A stretch of 64,000 nt of DNA from Polyangia bacterium (lineage in GTDB: Bacteria > Myxococcota_A > Polyangia > Nannocystales > Nannocystaceae): NCBI GenBank assembly GCA_030424595.1, contig JAUHWG010000009.1, forward strand, positions 124,001 to 188,000. Direction: 5' to 3'. The position numbers were made by a program, and so were the translations under genes. Each line of letters starts with the position of its first letter. Position 1 is the stretch's first letter. This document shows positions 21,401-30,463 of the stretch, piece by piece. The notes beneath the pieces were generated by a model, which saw only the letters and a list, made by a program, of their open reading frames with translations, made no database searches and was not told the origin of the DNA.

Positions 21401-22044
21401 TCGGCGAGGTCTTCATCGACATGCACAAGGAGGGCGCCGCCTTCCGCTCGCTGATGAACTGCTTCGCGATCGCGATCTCCCTCGGCCTCCAGTACGGGGT
21501 GCCGCTCGAGGAGTACGTCGAGGCCTTCACCTTCACCCGCTTCGAGCCGAACGGGCCGGTGAGCGGTCACCCGCACATCAAGCTCTCGACGAGCATCATC
21601 GACTACATCTTCCGCGAGCTGGCGGTGAACTACCTCGGCCGTCATGACCTGGCCCAGGTGCCGCCGGTCGAGGACCTCGCGCCCGACACCGTCGGCGAGG
21701 GCAACGCCCAGGGCAACAGCCCCGAGGAGGTCATCTCGGAGCGGGTCGTCACCCCGGGGCCGCTCAAGCTCAGCTCGAAGGTCCCGCCGAGCACGCTCCT
21801 CAGCTCGACGACGAGCCAGGCGAGCATCGAGGTCGTCGATCGGACCAGCGCGAGCGCTGGCAACGGCGCTGGCAACGGCAGCGGCGGCGTCCGGGTCAAG
21901 ACCTCCGTCACCGAGCAGGTCCGGGTCGCGCGGATGCAGGGCTACGAGGGCGACGCTTGCTCCGGCTGCGGCTCCTTCACGATGGTCCGCAACGGCTCCT
22001 GCCTGAAGTGCATGAGCTGCGGCGCGACCAGCGGCTGCTCCTGA
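18409..22044 (+). CDS. nrdJ: Adenosylcobalamin-dependent (class II) ribonucleoside-diphosphate reductase
   Basis: 1211 aa. Converts ribonucleotides to deoxyribonucleotides using a radical generated from coenzyme B12, oxygen-independently. Visible hallmarks: [13 protein letters not shown] and [12 protein letters not shown], the active-site NPCSEYM (Cys about 476), [32 protein letters not shown], and a C-terminal Cys-rich tail ([21 protein letters not shown]) that re-reduces the active-site disulfide. The length fits the long NrdJ form of proteobacteria and actinobacteria. ATG 18409 (MKISRFF) is chosen because homologous sequence begins there; the frame is open to 17860 but that extension looks non-coding. 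No B12 riboswitch was recognised upstream. A strong terminator follows. Confidence 0.97.
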   Translation: MKISRFFTRTQQQPFADLEFELRSSRITNPDGSIVFEAKDIDVPQGWSQVAVDIMAQKYFRKAGVPTRLRKVEEEGVPEWLWRSEPDHEALAALPVEERSAGENDSRQLYNRLAGCWTYWGWKHDYFDDEASARAFYDEMMFMMASQRAAPNSPQWFNTGLYWAYGITGPAQGHSYCDAATGEVRESENAYERPQPHACFIQSCGDDLVGDGGIMDLWIREARLFKYGSGTGTNFSSIRGEGEPLSGGGRSSGLMSFLRIGDRAAGAIKSGGTTRRAAKMVVVDVDHPDVEAFIDWKVTEEQKVAALVTGSRLCNKHLNRVLEACHISVLNADERFDPRRNKALRAELKAARKVGIPESYVQRAIALAQQGATSIEFHEYDTNWDSDAYGTVAGQNSNNSVRVTDDFLRAVEEDGNWDLIRRIDGKVQRTIKAQDLWDKIALSAWSCADPGLQFDTTINEWHTCPNDGRINASNPCSEYMFLDDTACNLASLNLMKYRVESGDNEGDIDLDAYRHACRLWTVVLEISVLMAQFPSPEIATLSYKFRTLGLGYANLGTYFMYRGIPYDSEEAVSICGGLTAIMTATCYATSAELAGEHGPFPGYDNNREAMLRVIRNHRKAAYGRPRAEYEGLSIAPRGIDQRSCPDYLLEASHQAWDDALAGGEEHGYRNAQVTVIAPTGTIGLLMDCDTTGIEPDFALVKFKKLAGGGYFKIINQTVPAALRRLGYEEAQIEEIIRYCKGAGTLVGSPRIGHDELRARGFTGELLARIEGELPMAFEIGFVFNRFVLGDDFCRDVLGFTDAQLNDPTFSILEGLGFSAEDVQRANDFVCGTMTVEGAPHLRSEHLPVFDCANRCGRYGKRFIAPMAHVRMMAAAQPFLSGAISKTINMPREATIAEVKAIYTASWKYGLKANALYRDGSKLSQPLSSSTFAELEDDGPEESTSQPQVIERIVEKIVEKHIYHQRRAMPSRRSGYTQKATIGGHKVYIHTGEYKDGTLGEVFIDMHKEGAAFRSLMNCFAIAISLGLQYGVPLEEYVEAFTFTRFEPNGPVSGHPHIKLSTSIIDYIFRELAVNYLGRHDLAQVPPVEDLAPDTVGEGNAQGNSPEEVISERVVTPGPLKLSSKVPPSTLLSSTTSQASIEVVDRTSASAGNGAGNGSGGVRVKTSVTEQVRVARMQGYEGDACSGCGSFTMVRNGSCLKCMSCGATSGCS

Positions 22045-22112
22045 GCTCTGAGCGGGAGGACCGAGCGCGCTGCGAGGTCATCCCTCTCGTCGAGAGTTGA
22101 GAGTTGAGGCGC

Positions 22113-22146
22113 GAGGGAGGGTCGGAGGACCCTCCCTCTTTTCTTA
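22113..22146 (+). terminator. Intrinsic terminator of nrdJ
   Basis: An 11-bp perfect stem, 22113-22123 with 22128-22138, loop GGAG, followed by TTTTCTT. Lies 68 nt after the nrdJ stop. Confidence 0.9.
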
Positions 22147-22260
22147 GTTCTTTCCTCCGCCGTGCCCCTCTCCGCAGGGGAGTGGAGCAGAAAGAATGTG
22201 TGAATGAAGGTCGGTTGCGCGAATGGCGCTAGCGAAAGCTCTTTTCCTTAGCGATTCGTT

Positions 22261-22286
22261 AGAAAAAATTGGCCCCAAATTTTTGT
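22261..22286. promoter_or_regulatory. AT-rich near-palindrome upstream of fic, candidate operator
   Basis: AAAAAATTGG and CCAAATTTTT face each other around CC (22263-22284). It lies in a locally AT-rich stretch (about 22235-22295) that contrasts with all neighbouring DNA, 16 nt before the Fic start. The Fic protein ends in a winged helix, so self-binding here is possible. Confidence 0.4.
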
Positions 22287-22301
22287 TAGTCCTTCCAGGG
22301 G

Positions 22302-23483
22302 ATGTTTCGGCTCATGAGTCCACAGCGCAAGACTGGGGTGTTGGTGCAAACGACAGCTGGGGACCAGAGCGTGGAAGCGTTTGTCCCGTGTCCGCTGCCG
22401 CCGGCTCCGCCCCTTGTGCTAACGAGCGCGGATCAGGACCTGATGGAGCGCGCGAATCGGGCGCTCGGTCGTTTGGACGGGATCACGGCGATCCTCCCGG
22501 ACCTCGACCTCTTCATCTACATGTATGTGCGCAAGGAGGCTGTCCTCTCCTCGCAGATCGAGGGGACGCAGTCTTCAATCTCAGACCTCCTGCTCTACGA
22601 GAACAGCGCTGTACCTGGGGTCCTGATCGGAGACGCTGACGAGGTCAGCAACTATGTCGCTGCGATGGGCTACGGGCTCGAGCGGATCAAGGAGGGCTTT
22701 CCCCTCTCGCTCAGGCTCCTGCGGGACATTCATGGGGTTCTGATGAGGGGGGCGCGGGGCGGCGACAAGGCGCCGGGCGAGTTCCGCCGGATCCAAAACT
22801 GGCTCGGAGGTCGAAGGCCGCGCGATGCAGTGTTCGTGCCGCCGCCGCCGCACCGGCTGATGGAGCTCCTCGATCCCTTCGAGCGCTTCCTTCACACGCC
22901 GCCGACTGAGACGCCGCTTCTGATCAAGGCCGCCTTGGCCCACGTGCAGTTCGAGACGATCCATCCGTTCCTCGATGGCAACGGGCGTCTCGGTCGGTTG
23001 CTGATCACCTTGCTCCTCTGTGCTCAGGAGGCCCTGAGCCAGCCGATCCTCTACCTCTCGCTCTACTTAAAGCAAAACCGCGAGGAGTACTACACGCGAC
23101 TCCAGCGAGTGCGCGCCGACGGAGACTGGGAGGGGTGGCTGCGCTTCTTCCTCGAGGGGATCCGCGAGACAGCGCAAGGCGGGGTCGTCACCGCGAAGCG
23201 GATCCTCCAAGCCTTCAAGGAGCACGAGGCCTCTCTTGGCGGCCTCGGTCAGCGTGGGCTCTCGGCGACACGGGTGTTGCGGGCGATGCAGCGGCGTCCG
23301 GTCGCGAGCGTCGCCCAGCTGGCGGAGCGGACCGAGCTATCGGAGCCCACAGTCCGCTCGTCCCTCACAAGGATGGAGGAGCTGGGGTTGACCCGGGAGA
23401 TCACAGGGCGCCAACGGGACCGGCTCTTCGCGTACTGGCCCTACATCGAGATCCTCAATGAGGGCGCGGAGCCGCTGCCTTAG
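22302..23483 (+). CDS. Fic-domain protein with N-terminal inhibitory motif and C-terminal winged helix
   Basis: 393 aa. Predicted to transfer AMP or another nucleotide to target proteins. The Fic catalytic motif is intact: HPFLDGNGRLGRLL (about residue 222). An inhibitory helix motif (S/T)xxxE(G/N) is present as SSQIEG at about residue 83, the arrangement of class II Fic proteins that keep themselves inactive. The C-terminal part (SVAQLAERTELSEPTVRSSL, then LGLTREITGRQRDRLFAY) is a winged helix, common in stand-alone Fic/DOC regulators that may control their own gene. No antitoxin gene is adjacent. ATG 22302 directly abuts AGGGG; ATG 22314 (MSPQ) is the better-spaced alternative. The AT-rich leader suggests the gene may have been acquired. 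Confidence 0.9.
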   Translation: MFRLMSPQRKTGVLVQTTAGDQSVEAFVPCPLPPAPPLVLTSADQDLMERANRALGRLDGITAILPDLDLFIYMYVRKEAVLSSQIEGTQSSISDLLLYENSAVPGVLIGDADEVSNYVAAMGYGLERIKEGFPLSLRLLRDIHGVLMRGARGGDKAPGEFRRIQNWLGGRRPRDAVFVPPPPHRLMELLDPFERFLHTPPTETPLLIKAALAHVQFETIHPFLDGNGRLGRLLITLLLCAQEALSQPILYLSLYLKQNREEYYTRLQRVRADGDWEGWLRFFLEGIRETAQGGVVTAKRILQAFKEHEASLGGLGQRGLSATRVLRAMQRRPVASVAQLAERTELSEPTVRSSLTRMEELGLTREITGRQRDRLFAYWPYIEILNEGAEPLP

Positions 23484-23489
23484 GGCTGC

Positions 23490-23495
23490 TATGCT
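23490..23495 (+). promoter_or_regulatory. -10-like TATGCT 6 nt before the S41 peptidase ATG
   Basis: Six nucleotides (CCGCCG) separate it from the ATG at 23502, so transcription would start at or within 1-2 nt of the start codon (leaderless). No Shine-Dalgarno is present. Confidence 0.55.
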
Positions 23496-23501
23496 CCGCC
23501 G

Positions 23502-24896
23502 ATGCGAGGCTCCCAGATAGGCCCTCTGGTCTTGGCGACGGTTCTCGGCGCGGGGCTCGGCGCGGGAATTCACGCTGCGGTCGCGGCCCCGAGCGGGGCT
23601 GGGCCTTCGAGGTCGAACCCGAAGGCCGAGGTGCCGATCGCGGCGCCGCTCGACTACTCGCGCTTTCGCAAGCTCGACATCTTCGCCCGGGCCCTGTCGA
23701 CGATCGAGCAGCACTACGTCCGGCCGGTCGACGGCGAGCGCCTGATCCAGGCGGCGATCGGCGGCCTGGTGTCGGAGCTCGATCCGCACAGCGAGTACCT
23801 CCGGCCCAAGGAGGCCCGCCTCCTCCGCGAGGACATCGAGGGCTCCTTCGGCGGGGTCGGGATGGTCGTGATCCAGAAGTTTGAGTCGGAGCCGCAGCCG
23901 CGGCTCGTGCTCGACGTTCGCGAGGTGATCCCCGGCGGACCGGCGGCGCGCGCCGGGGTCCGCGAGGGCGACATGATCCTCGCGATCGAGGACAAGCCGA
24001 TCTCGCACTACGTCGACCTGCGCCGGGCGATCATGGTGATGCGGGGCGACCCGGGGACGAAGGTCACCTTCACCGTCGAGCACAAGGGACAGACGCCGCG
24101 GACCGTGACGGTCTCGCGCGAGGTGATCGACTCGCCGGCGGTCATCAGCACCTACCTCGACGACGGGATCGGCCACATCCGCCTCCGCGACTTCTCCGAG
24201 ACCAGCGCCCGCGAGCTCGAGCGGGCCCTCGAGACCCTCCGCTCGAGCACCGTCGATCGCAAGCTCAAGGGGGTGGTGCTCGACCTCCGCGACAACGGCG
24301 GCGGTCTCCTCGATCAGGCGATCTCGGTGGTCGATCTCTTCGTCGCCGACGGTGCGATCGTCAGGACCCGCGGCCGCCGCGGCGCGCTCCTGGACGAGGT
24401 CTCGGCGCGCAGCGGCGGCCCGTGGAACTCGGTGCCCCTGGCGGTGCTGGTCAACAAGGCGTCGGCTTCGGCCTCGGAGGTGGTCGCCGGCGCGCTCCAG
24501 GATCATCGGCGAGCGCTGATCGTCGGCGAGCGGACCTACGGCAAGGGCTCGGTCCAAGCGCCCTTCGACCTCGGCGACGGTTCGATCCTCAAGCTGACGA
24601 TCGCCCTCTACTACACCCCCGCCGATCGCCTGATCCAGGCCACCGGGATCACCCCCGACGTCCTCGTCGGCAAGAAGGCGGCGGTCTTCGAGGACTCGCA
24701 CCCGGACTTAGAGCCGGAGCGGGCGCACCCGCGGCACCTCCAGCCGGAGAACTTCGGCTACAGGCCGACCGAGGACGACAAGGACATCAGCGGCGCGGTC
24801 GCGGCGGCCGGCGACGACTTCCAGCTCCGCGTCGCCGTCGAACATCTGGAGACGATCGGCCGGGTCGGCGGCGAGGGCCGGAGGCGCCGCCGCTAG
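23502..24896 (+). CDS. S41-family carboxy-terminal processing protease with PDZ domain
   Basis: 464 aa; exported to the periplasm by an N-terminal hydrophobic signal (LATVLGAGLGAGIHAAVAA). Order: helical N-terminal region ending SELDPHSEYL, a PDZ domain (about residues 120-210, GVGMVVIQ... GGPAARAGVREGDMIL), then the S41 core. The catalytic Ser lies in NKASASASEVVAGAL (about residue 320) and the Lys in ERTYGKGSVQ (about 347), forming the Ser/Lys dyad of CtpA/Prc. Such proteases trim or degrade periplasmic proteins, including cell-wall hydrolases. The next gene is a YibQ-like deacetylase. In many Gram-negatives EnvC, CtpA and YibQ are encoded together; here no envC is adjacent. Confidence 0.93.
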   Translation: MRGSQIGPLVLATVLGAGLGAGIHAAVAAPSGAGPSRSNPKAEVPIAAPLDYSRFRKLDIFARALSTIEQHYVRPVDGERLIQAAIGGLVSELDPHSEYLRPKEARLLREDIEGSFGGVGMVVIQKFESEPQPRLVLDVREVIPGGPAARAGVREGDMILAIEDKPISHYVDLRRAIMVMRGDPGTKVTFTVEHKGQTPRTVTVSREVIDSPAVISTYLDDGIGHIRLRDFSETSARELERALETLRSSTVDRKLKGVVLDLRDNGGGLLDQAISVVDLFVADGAIVRTRGRRGALLDEVSARSGGPWNSVPLAVLVNKASASASEVVAGALQDHRRALIVGERTYGKGSVQAPFDLGDGSILKLTIALYYTPADRLIQATGITPDVLVGKKAAVFEDSHPDLEPERAHPRHLQPENFGYRPTEDDKDISGAVAAAGDDFQLRVAVEHLETIGRVGGEGRRRRR

Positions 24897-25058
24897 CGAC
24901 CGAGGGCGAAGCGAACCGATGCTCTCGCGCCGCAATCGTCGGCCCCGCCGGCCTCAACAGGACGCAGCCGCGCCGAGCTGCAGGGCGAGCCTCCGCACAG
25001 CGGGGCCCTCCGAGCCGATGCCCGTCCACAACGGGCGCGTCGGCCGAAGAGAGGAACG

Positions 25059-26021
25059 ATGCGGATCGACCTCCTCCTCTGGTTGACGGTCGCCGGGCTC
25101 GCGCTGGCGATGGCACCCGCGCCGCCGCCGTCCCCGGTCTTGACCGCCGCTGAGGTGGTCGGGCTCCAGGCCTCGGTCGATCGAGCGCTCGAGGTGGCCG
25201 GGCGCTGGGAGGAGGCGCGCGGCGATCGGGTGCTGCCACAGGCGCAGATCCGCGGGCGGATGGCGATCGTGATCGACGATGTCGGCCGCGAGCTCCACCT
25301 CTTCGAGCAGCTCTACAGCCTGCGCTATCGCCTGACCTTCGCGATCCTCCCCGGGGCGATCTACAGCGAGGGGGTCCAGCTCCGGCTCCGCAGCGACCGT
25401 CGGCGGCCGCGGGAGATGCTCCTCCACCTGCCGATGGAGCCCCGCGATCGGGCGGCGATGGCCGAGGACCTCAGGGCTGGGGAGGTCTTCCTCGAGCTCG
25501 ATGATGGCGACGAGGAGATCCGGGAAAAGGCTGCCGCTGCGCTCGCGCGGGTGCCGGCCGCGGTGGGGGTCAACAATCACATGGGCTCAGCCCTGACCGC
25601 GGACCGGGGGGCGACCGACGCCCTCGTCGCGCTCCTGCGCGAGCGCGGCCTCTTTGTCCTCGACTCGATGACCGGGGCGGACTCCCTGCTCTTCGACGCG
25701 GCGCAGTCCCAGGGGGTCCCGGCGCTGCGTCGCTCCTTCTTCCTCGACCATGATCCGAGCCGAGGCGCGGTTGAGCGCCAGCTCGAGCTCGCGGCGAACG
25801 CGGCCTTGGAGGGGCCTGTCGTCGTCATCGGCCACCCGTCGAGCGTCGTCGTCGGGGTCCTCCGACGCGAACTCCCGAGGCTCGAGGGCGAGGGGATCAC
25901 TATCGTTCCCCTGAGCAAACTTCTTCTGGAGGCGAGCCCTGGGGACGACGGCGGAGGCGCAGACCCTCCGCGCGAGCGGTCCGCGCGAGCCGGTCCCTTT
26001 GGGGGTTTTACGGGGTTGTGA
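25059..26021 (+). CDS. Divergent polysaccharide deacetylase (YibQ-like)
   Basis: 320 aa with an N-terminal signal segment (LLLWLTVAGLALAMA). The domain starts at RMAIVIDDVGRELHLFEQLY, typical of the family (DDxG), continues with LTFAILPGA and LLHLPMEP, and includes GVNNHMGSALTADR and VVIGHPSSVVVGVL. These match the NodB-like fold with altered catalytic residues, hence 'divergent'. Relatives are periplasmic and genetically linked to EnvC-type murein hydrolase activators, so a role in peptidoglycan or glycan handling is likely but not proven. AGAGGA lies just upstream of the ATG. Same strand as the S41 gene, 162 bp apart; that gap shows nothing notable. Confidence 0.88.
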   Translation: MRIDLLLWLTVAGLALAMAPAPPPSPVLTAAEVVGLQASVDRALEVAGRWEEARGDRVLPQAQIRGRMAIVIDDVGRELHLFEQLYSLRYRLTFAILPGAIYSEGVQLRLRSDRRRPREMLLHLPMEPRDRAAMAEDLRAGEVFLELDDGDEEIREKAAAALARVPAAVGVNNHMGSALTADRGATDALVALLRERGLFVLDSMTGADSLLFDAAQSQGVPALRRSFFLDHDPSRGAVERQLELAANAALEGPVVVIGHPSSVVVGVLRRELPRLEGEGITIVPLSKLLLEASPGDDGGGADPPRERSARAGPFGGFTGL

Positions 26022-26183
26022 GCCCTCTTCGGCCGCGCAAAGGGCAAGGAGCCTCGCTGGAGCGGCGATCTCTCCTGGGAGCGTCCAAATTCGCCGTACC
26101 AGGAGCGCTGGGGTCCTAGCGGTCAAGCGCGCGGTTTCCCGGGCTCGCGGGAGAATCGCGGCAGAGCGGCGTCCCGATGGTGC

Positions 26184-26213
26184 TTGACAGCAATTCGATC
26201 GGATCTCTACCCT
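26184..26213 (+). promoter_or_regulatory. Promoter of the FHA gene
   Basis: Perfect -35 TTGACA (26184-26189), an 18-nt spacer and -10-like TACCCT (26208-26213), ending 11 nt before the ATG at 26225. Predicts a leader of only about 5 nt. Confidence 0.6.
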
Positions 26214-26224
26214 GGACCCCGCTG

Positions 26225-27367
<1,143 letters not shown>

Positions 27368-27512
27368 GGCGGCCAGTCCTCGCGTATCGCGGCGTTTTCA
27401 CGGGCGAGCGCTGTCGCGGTCCGACCTCGGCGGTCGACGAAGACTGTCGCGGCGCTCGCTCCACCAAGAGAGCTGTCTCTTTGGACAGGACTCTGTCTGG
27501 CTCAGCCGGGCC

Positions 27513-29051
27513 TTAGGTCTTCGAGGGCGAGACGCCTAGATCTCGGAGGGCTACGCTCGCAGCGTTGTAGCCGCACATCCCGTGGACTCCTGCGCCGGGG
27601 TGGGCGTAGCTGGAGCAGAGGTAGAGCCCGCGCAGCGGCATCTTGTAGCGGAAGTAGGGGAAGATCGGCCGGAAGATGAGCTGCCGGTGCCAGGCGTTCG
27701 AGCCACCGCCGAGATCGCCGCCGACGAGGTTCGCGTCCATCGACTCCAGGGCCTCGGGGCTGACGACGCGGCGCTTGAGGATCGTCGGGCGAAAGCCCGG
27801 GGCGAGCCCTTCGATCCGGGCGTCGATCGTGTCGGCGAAGCGCTCCGCGTGGTGGGCCCAACCACCTTCGAGCGAGGGGGGGACCCGCGAGTAGGCCCAC
27901 AGCGTGTGCTTGCCGGTCGGCGCGCGGCTCGGGTCGGTGACGCTCTGCTGCCCGATCACCAAGTAGGGGTTGTCGGGGAGGTCGCCGCCGCGGACCTGGG
28001 CGGTGAAGCGGCGGAGATCTTCGAGGCTGTCGCCGGCGTGGACAACGGCGCTTCGGCGGGCCAGCTCCGAGCTCCAGGGGACCGGGGCGTCGAGCGCCCA
28101 GTCGACCTTGAAGGTGCCCCAGCCCCGTGGGAAGCGCTGCATCGCCCGGACGACGCGGCCGGGGATCAGCTTGCGGTCGAGGAGGTCGAGGAGGAGCTTG
28201 GGGGCGCCGGTGTTGGCGAGGATCGCTCGGCTCGCCCGGAGCTCCTCGCCGCTGTCGAGCTTGACCGCCTGGGCGCGGCCGTCCTTGGCGATGATCTGGG
28301 AGACGCGGGCGCCGAGCCGGACCTCGCCGCCAAAGCCCTCGATCTGGCGGACGAGCGCGTCGGTGATCGTCTGGGCGCCGCCCTCGGGGATGCAGTAGCC
28401 GCCCGTCGTCGCGGTCAGCCCGAGCATGTAGCCGAGGCCTGCGGAGAAGGTGTCGTCGGGGCCGAGGTCGACGTGGAGCGCGAGCCCGGGGAGAACTCGG
28501 CGGGCGGCGACGCTGCGAAAGAGCCGCTCCGAGAGCCCGCCGCCGGTGCTCAGGAGGATCCGCGCGAGGCGAAAGAGGTCGAGCGGGAAGAGGCGGAGGA
28601 GCGGCCTCAGGGCGGGGAGGGGGCGCAGGAGAAAGCCGAGGATGTCGGCCTCGACCTTGCCGTGCCAGGTCGCGAGGCGGCGCCAGGCGTCGCCGTCCGC
28701 GGGGTCGCCGAAGTGCTTGGCGGTGACGTCGTGGTCGCGGCTGATGATCGCGACGCTGCCGTCCGGGGCTGGGTGGGCGCTCTCGATCGGCGCGTTCAGC
28801 CAGCGGACGCCGGAGCCCTCGAGGTCGAGATCGGCGAAGGCGGGGCTCGCCTTCGCGAAGGGGAAGAAGGCCGCGCCGACGTCGTGGACAAAGCCCGGGA
28901 GGGTGGCCTCCTCCGAGCCGAGGGCCCCGCCTGCGCGGGCCCGGTTGGCCTCGAGGACGAGCACCCGGAGCCCCGCGCGGCCGAGGAGGGCAGCGGCGGT
29001 CAGGCCGTTGGGGCCAGCGCCGATGACGATCGCGTCGGGGTCGCCTTGCAT
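27513..29051 (-). CDS. Phytoene-desaturase-related FAD-dependent oxidoreductase (PYROXD2-like)
   Basis: 512 aa. The N terminus AIVIGAGPNGLTAAALLGRAGLRVLVLEA is the dinucleotide-binding fold. GGALGSEEATLPGFVHDVGAAFFPF follows the pattern of CrtI/PYROXD2 relatives, and the C terminus has GLYLCSSYAHPGAGVHGMCGYNAA, the FAD-contact motif. Substrate is unknown. No carotenoid genes such as crtB are nearby, and the PYROXD2-like N terminus argues against a dedicated phytoene desaturase. A TAGAAC hexamer lies 8 nt before the ATG. Convergent with the FHA gene across a 145-bp gap containing an inverted repeat (GCGAGCGC at 27404, GCGCTCGC at 27452). Confidence 0.88.
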   Translation of the reverse strand: MQGDPDAIVIGAGPNGLTAAALLGRAGLRVLVLEANRARAGGALGSEEATLPGFVHDVGAAFFPFAKASPAFADLDLEGSGVRWLNAPIESAHPAPDGSVAIISRDHDVTAKHFGDPADGDAWRRLATWHGKVEADILGFLLRPLPALRPLLRLFPLDLFRLARILLSTGGGLSERLFRSVAARRVLPGLALHVDLGPDDTFSAGLGYMLGLTATTGGYCIPEGGAQTITDALVRQIEGFGGEVRLGARVSQIIAKDGRAQAVKLDSGEELRASRAILANTGAPKLLLDLLDRKLIPGRVVRAMQRFPRGWGTFKVDWALDAPVPWSSELARRSAVVHAGDSLEDLRRFTAQVRGGDLPDNPYLVIGQQSVTDPSRAPTGKHTLWAYSRVPPSLEGGWAHHAERFADTIDARIEGLAPGFRPTILKRRVVSPEALESMDANLVGGDLGGGSNAWHRQLIFRPIFPYFRYKMPLRGLYLCSSYAHPGAGVHGMCGYNAASVALRDLGVSPSKT

Positions 29052-29127
29052 TGTCGGTGGTTCTAGGCCGATTCGCCGGCGTTGGCCAGCGGGGCCGCCT
29101 CCGGCCCGGGCGCGAGGGCCCCTCGCG

Positions 29128-30027
29128 TTAGCGTCGGCGACTGTAGCGGTGCTGGCGGTCCGCGGTGGGGAGCGAGGGGGCCTGCTGGCGGCCGAGGAGG
29201 CCGCCCAAGAGGCTCAGGAGGCGGCTTCGAAGGTACGCCCGGACGATCCCCCCGGCGCTCAGCGGGACCACTGTGACGAGCCCATGGCCCCGATCAAAGC
29301 CGGGGTTGCGGCCGACGAAGTAGTGGACCTCCGGTCGCGGGTGCCTGCGCCAGCGACGGGCGGAGGATGCGGTCAGCGCGGTCCCGACCCGGCGGATCTC
29401 CGCGCTGCCGACGGCCTCGCCGAGCCCGAGCTGAGGGGCGAGGTGCTCACGCAGGGACTCGATCGCCGCGGGCGTCTGACGGGCGGGGCTCGGCCAGACC
29501 CGATCGGCGACGCGGTAGAGCCAGGCGTAGGCGGCGGGATCAGCGAGCGCTTGGACGATGTAGAGAGGTCGTCCGCGAGCGCGGAGCAGGGCCCGCGCGG
29601 CCTGTCCGAGGAAGAAGGCTCCGATCTCCGGCGAGCGCAGGTGCTCGGGCAGGTAGACGGCGCCGCGCAGCGCGAGGCCCGGAGCCCCTCCTGTGTCGAC
29701 CTCCTGCTCATGGAAGGCGAGGCAGCCGACCGCAAACCCGGCGTCATCGCGGTAGACAGAGAGGACGCTGCGGGTGGCCCTAGCCGGCATGAGCGTCGCC
29801 GCGAAGCGCTGCAGCGCCTCGGCGTCCCGCTCCTGTCCTGTGCAGGCGAAGAGCTCCTGGACCAGGCCCTCGCGCGCCGCAGGGTCCAGCGCCCGCGGAT
29901 CGACGAGGGTCGCCCCGCGCAGGCCTTGCCGGGGCTGGAGGAGCGTCGGCAAGGCGACGCACTGGAGCGCAGCCGCAGCGGTGACGCAGGCGTTGAGTGT
30001 CGAGCGGCCTTGGTGTGCGCGGTGCAT
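29128..30027 (-). CDS. Uncharacterised protein, possibly GNAT-fold
   Basis: 299 aa, no signal peptide or membrane helix. The central part (SVLSVYRDDAGFAVGCLAFHEQEV, then ALRGAVYLPEHLRSPEIGAFFLGQAARALL) has the strand-strand-helix rhythm of an acetyltransferase fold, and RGRPLYIVQALADPAAYAWLYRV would suit its later strands, but the acetyl-CoA loop (Q/RxxGxG/A) is not evident. The C terminus (VVPLSAGGIVRAYLRSRLLSLLGGLLG) may form an amphipathic helix. Lies 76 bp upstream of the oxidoreductase on the same strand, so the two may be co-transcribed. The start at 30027 is the first ATG with no clear ribosome-binding site. Confidence 0.6.
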   Translation of the reverse strand: MHRAHQGRSTLNACVTAAAALQCVALPTLLQPRQGLRGATLVDPRALDPAAREGLVQELFACTGQERDAEALQRFAATLMPARATRSVLSVYRDDAGFAVGCLAFHEQEVDTGGAPGLALRGAVYLPEHLRSPEIGAFFLGQAARALLRARGRPLYIVQALADPAAYAWLYRVADRVWPSPARQTPAAIESLREHLAPQLGLGEAVGSAEIRRVGTALTASSARRWRRHPRPEVHYFVGRNPGFDRGHGLVTVVPLSAGGIVRAYLRSRLLSLLGGLLGRQQAPSLPTADRQHRYSRRR

Positions 30028-30463
30028 CGAGCTCTTGGTCGGGCGAGGAGTGCGGAGCTAGGCGGGCTGCCAACGGGGAGCGACGTCGAGCTGAGCCTCG
30101 CCGACGTGCCAGCTTCAACGCCGGCAGGTCGTCGGGCGTTACGGGCTTATGAGATCGCGTCGCCGCCTGTCGAACCGCTCCCCCCTCTCTTTCGGGGCGG
30201 ACCGTCGAAGAACCGCGTTCCTCCAGCTCCTCGGGCTCGGCTCGCGCTCCCGCGGCCGCGCGCCCTGGCGGTCAGCTCGAGCGGCGTGGGTGTCTCCGGC
30301 GGTCGCGGATGGGCCGCGGTATGTCGCCGATAGATCGCGAGCGGGCTGAGAGCGCGCACGCTCGGAGGGCGTGCCTTGTCCGGACGGTCACCGATGTTCT
30401 CCGCTCAGCGGCCGAGAACGTCGGCGCCAGCTCCGAGCCGGAGCTCTCTTCTGGAGCCGATCG
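30028..30463. other. Gene-free 436-bp gap
   Basis: No credible gene. A 7-bp inverted repeat, AGCTCCG (30429-30435) with CGGAGCT (30439-30445), lies about 20 nt beyond the stop of the minus-strand lipoprotein gene and may end its transcript; no T-run follows. Confidence 0.4.

Noticed and set aside
22302-23483. Fic toxin-antitoxin module
   Set aside because: The inhibitory motif is within the Fic protein itself and no small antitoxin gene adjoins, so it is more likely a self-regulated class II Fic protein.
27404-27459. Intrinsic terminator between the FHA and oxidoreductase genes
   Set aside because: The 8-bp arms are 40 nt apart and no T-run follows; noted with the oxidoreductase entry but not called as a feature.
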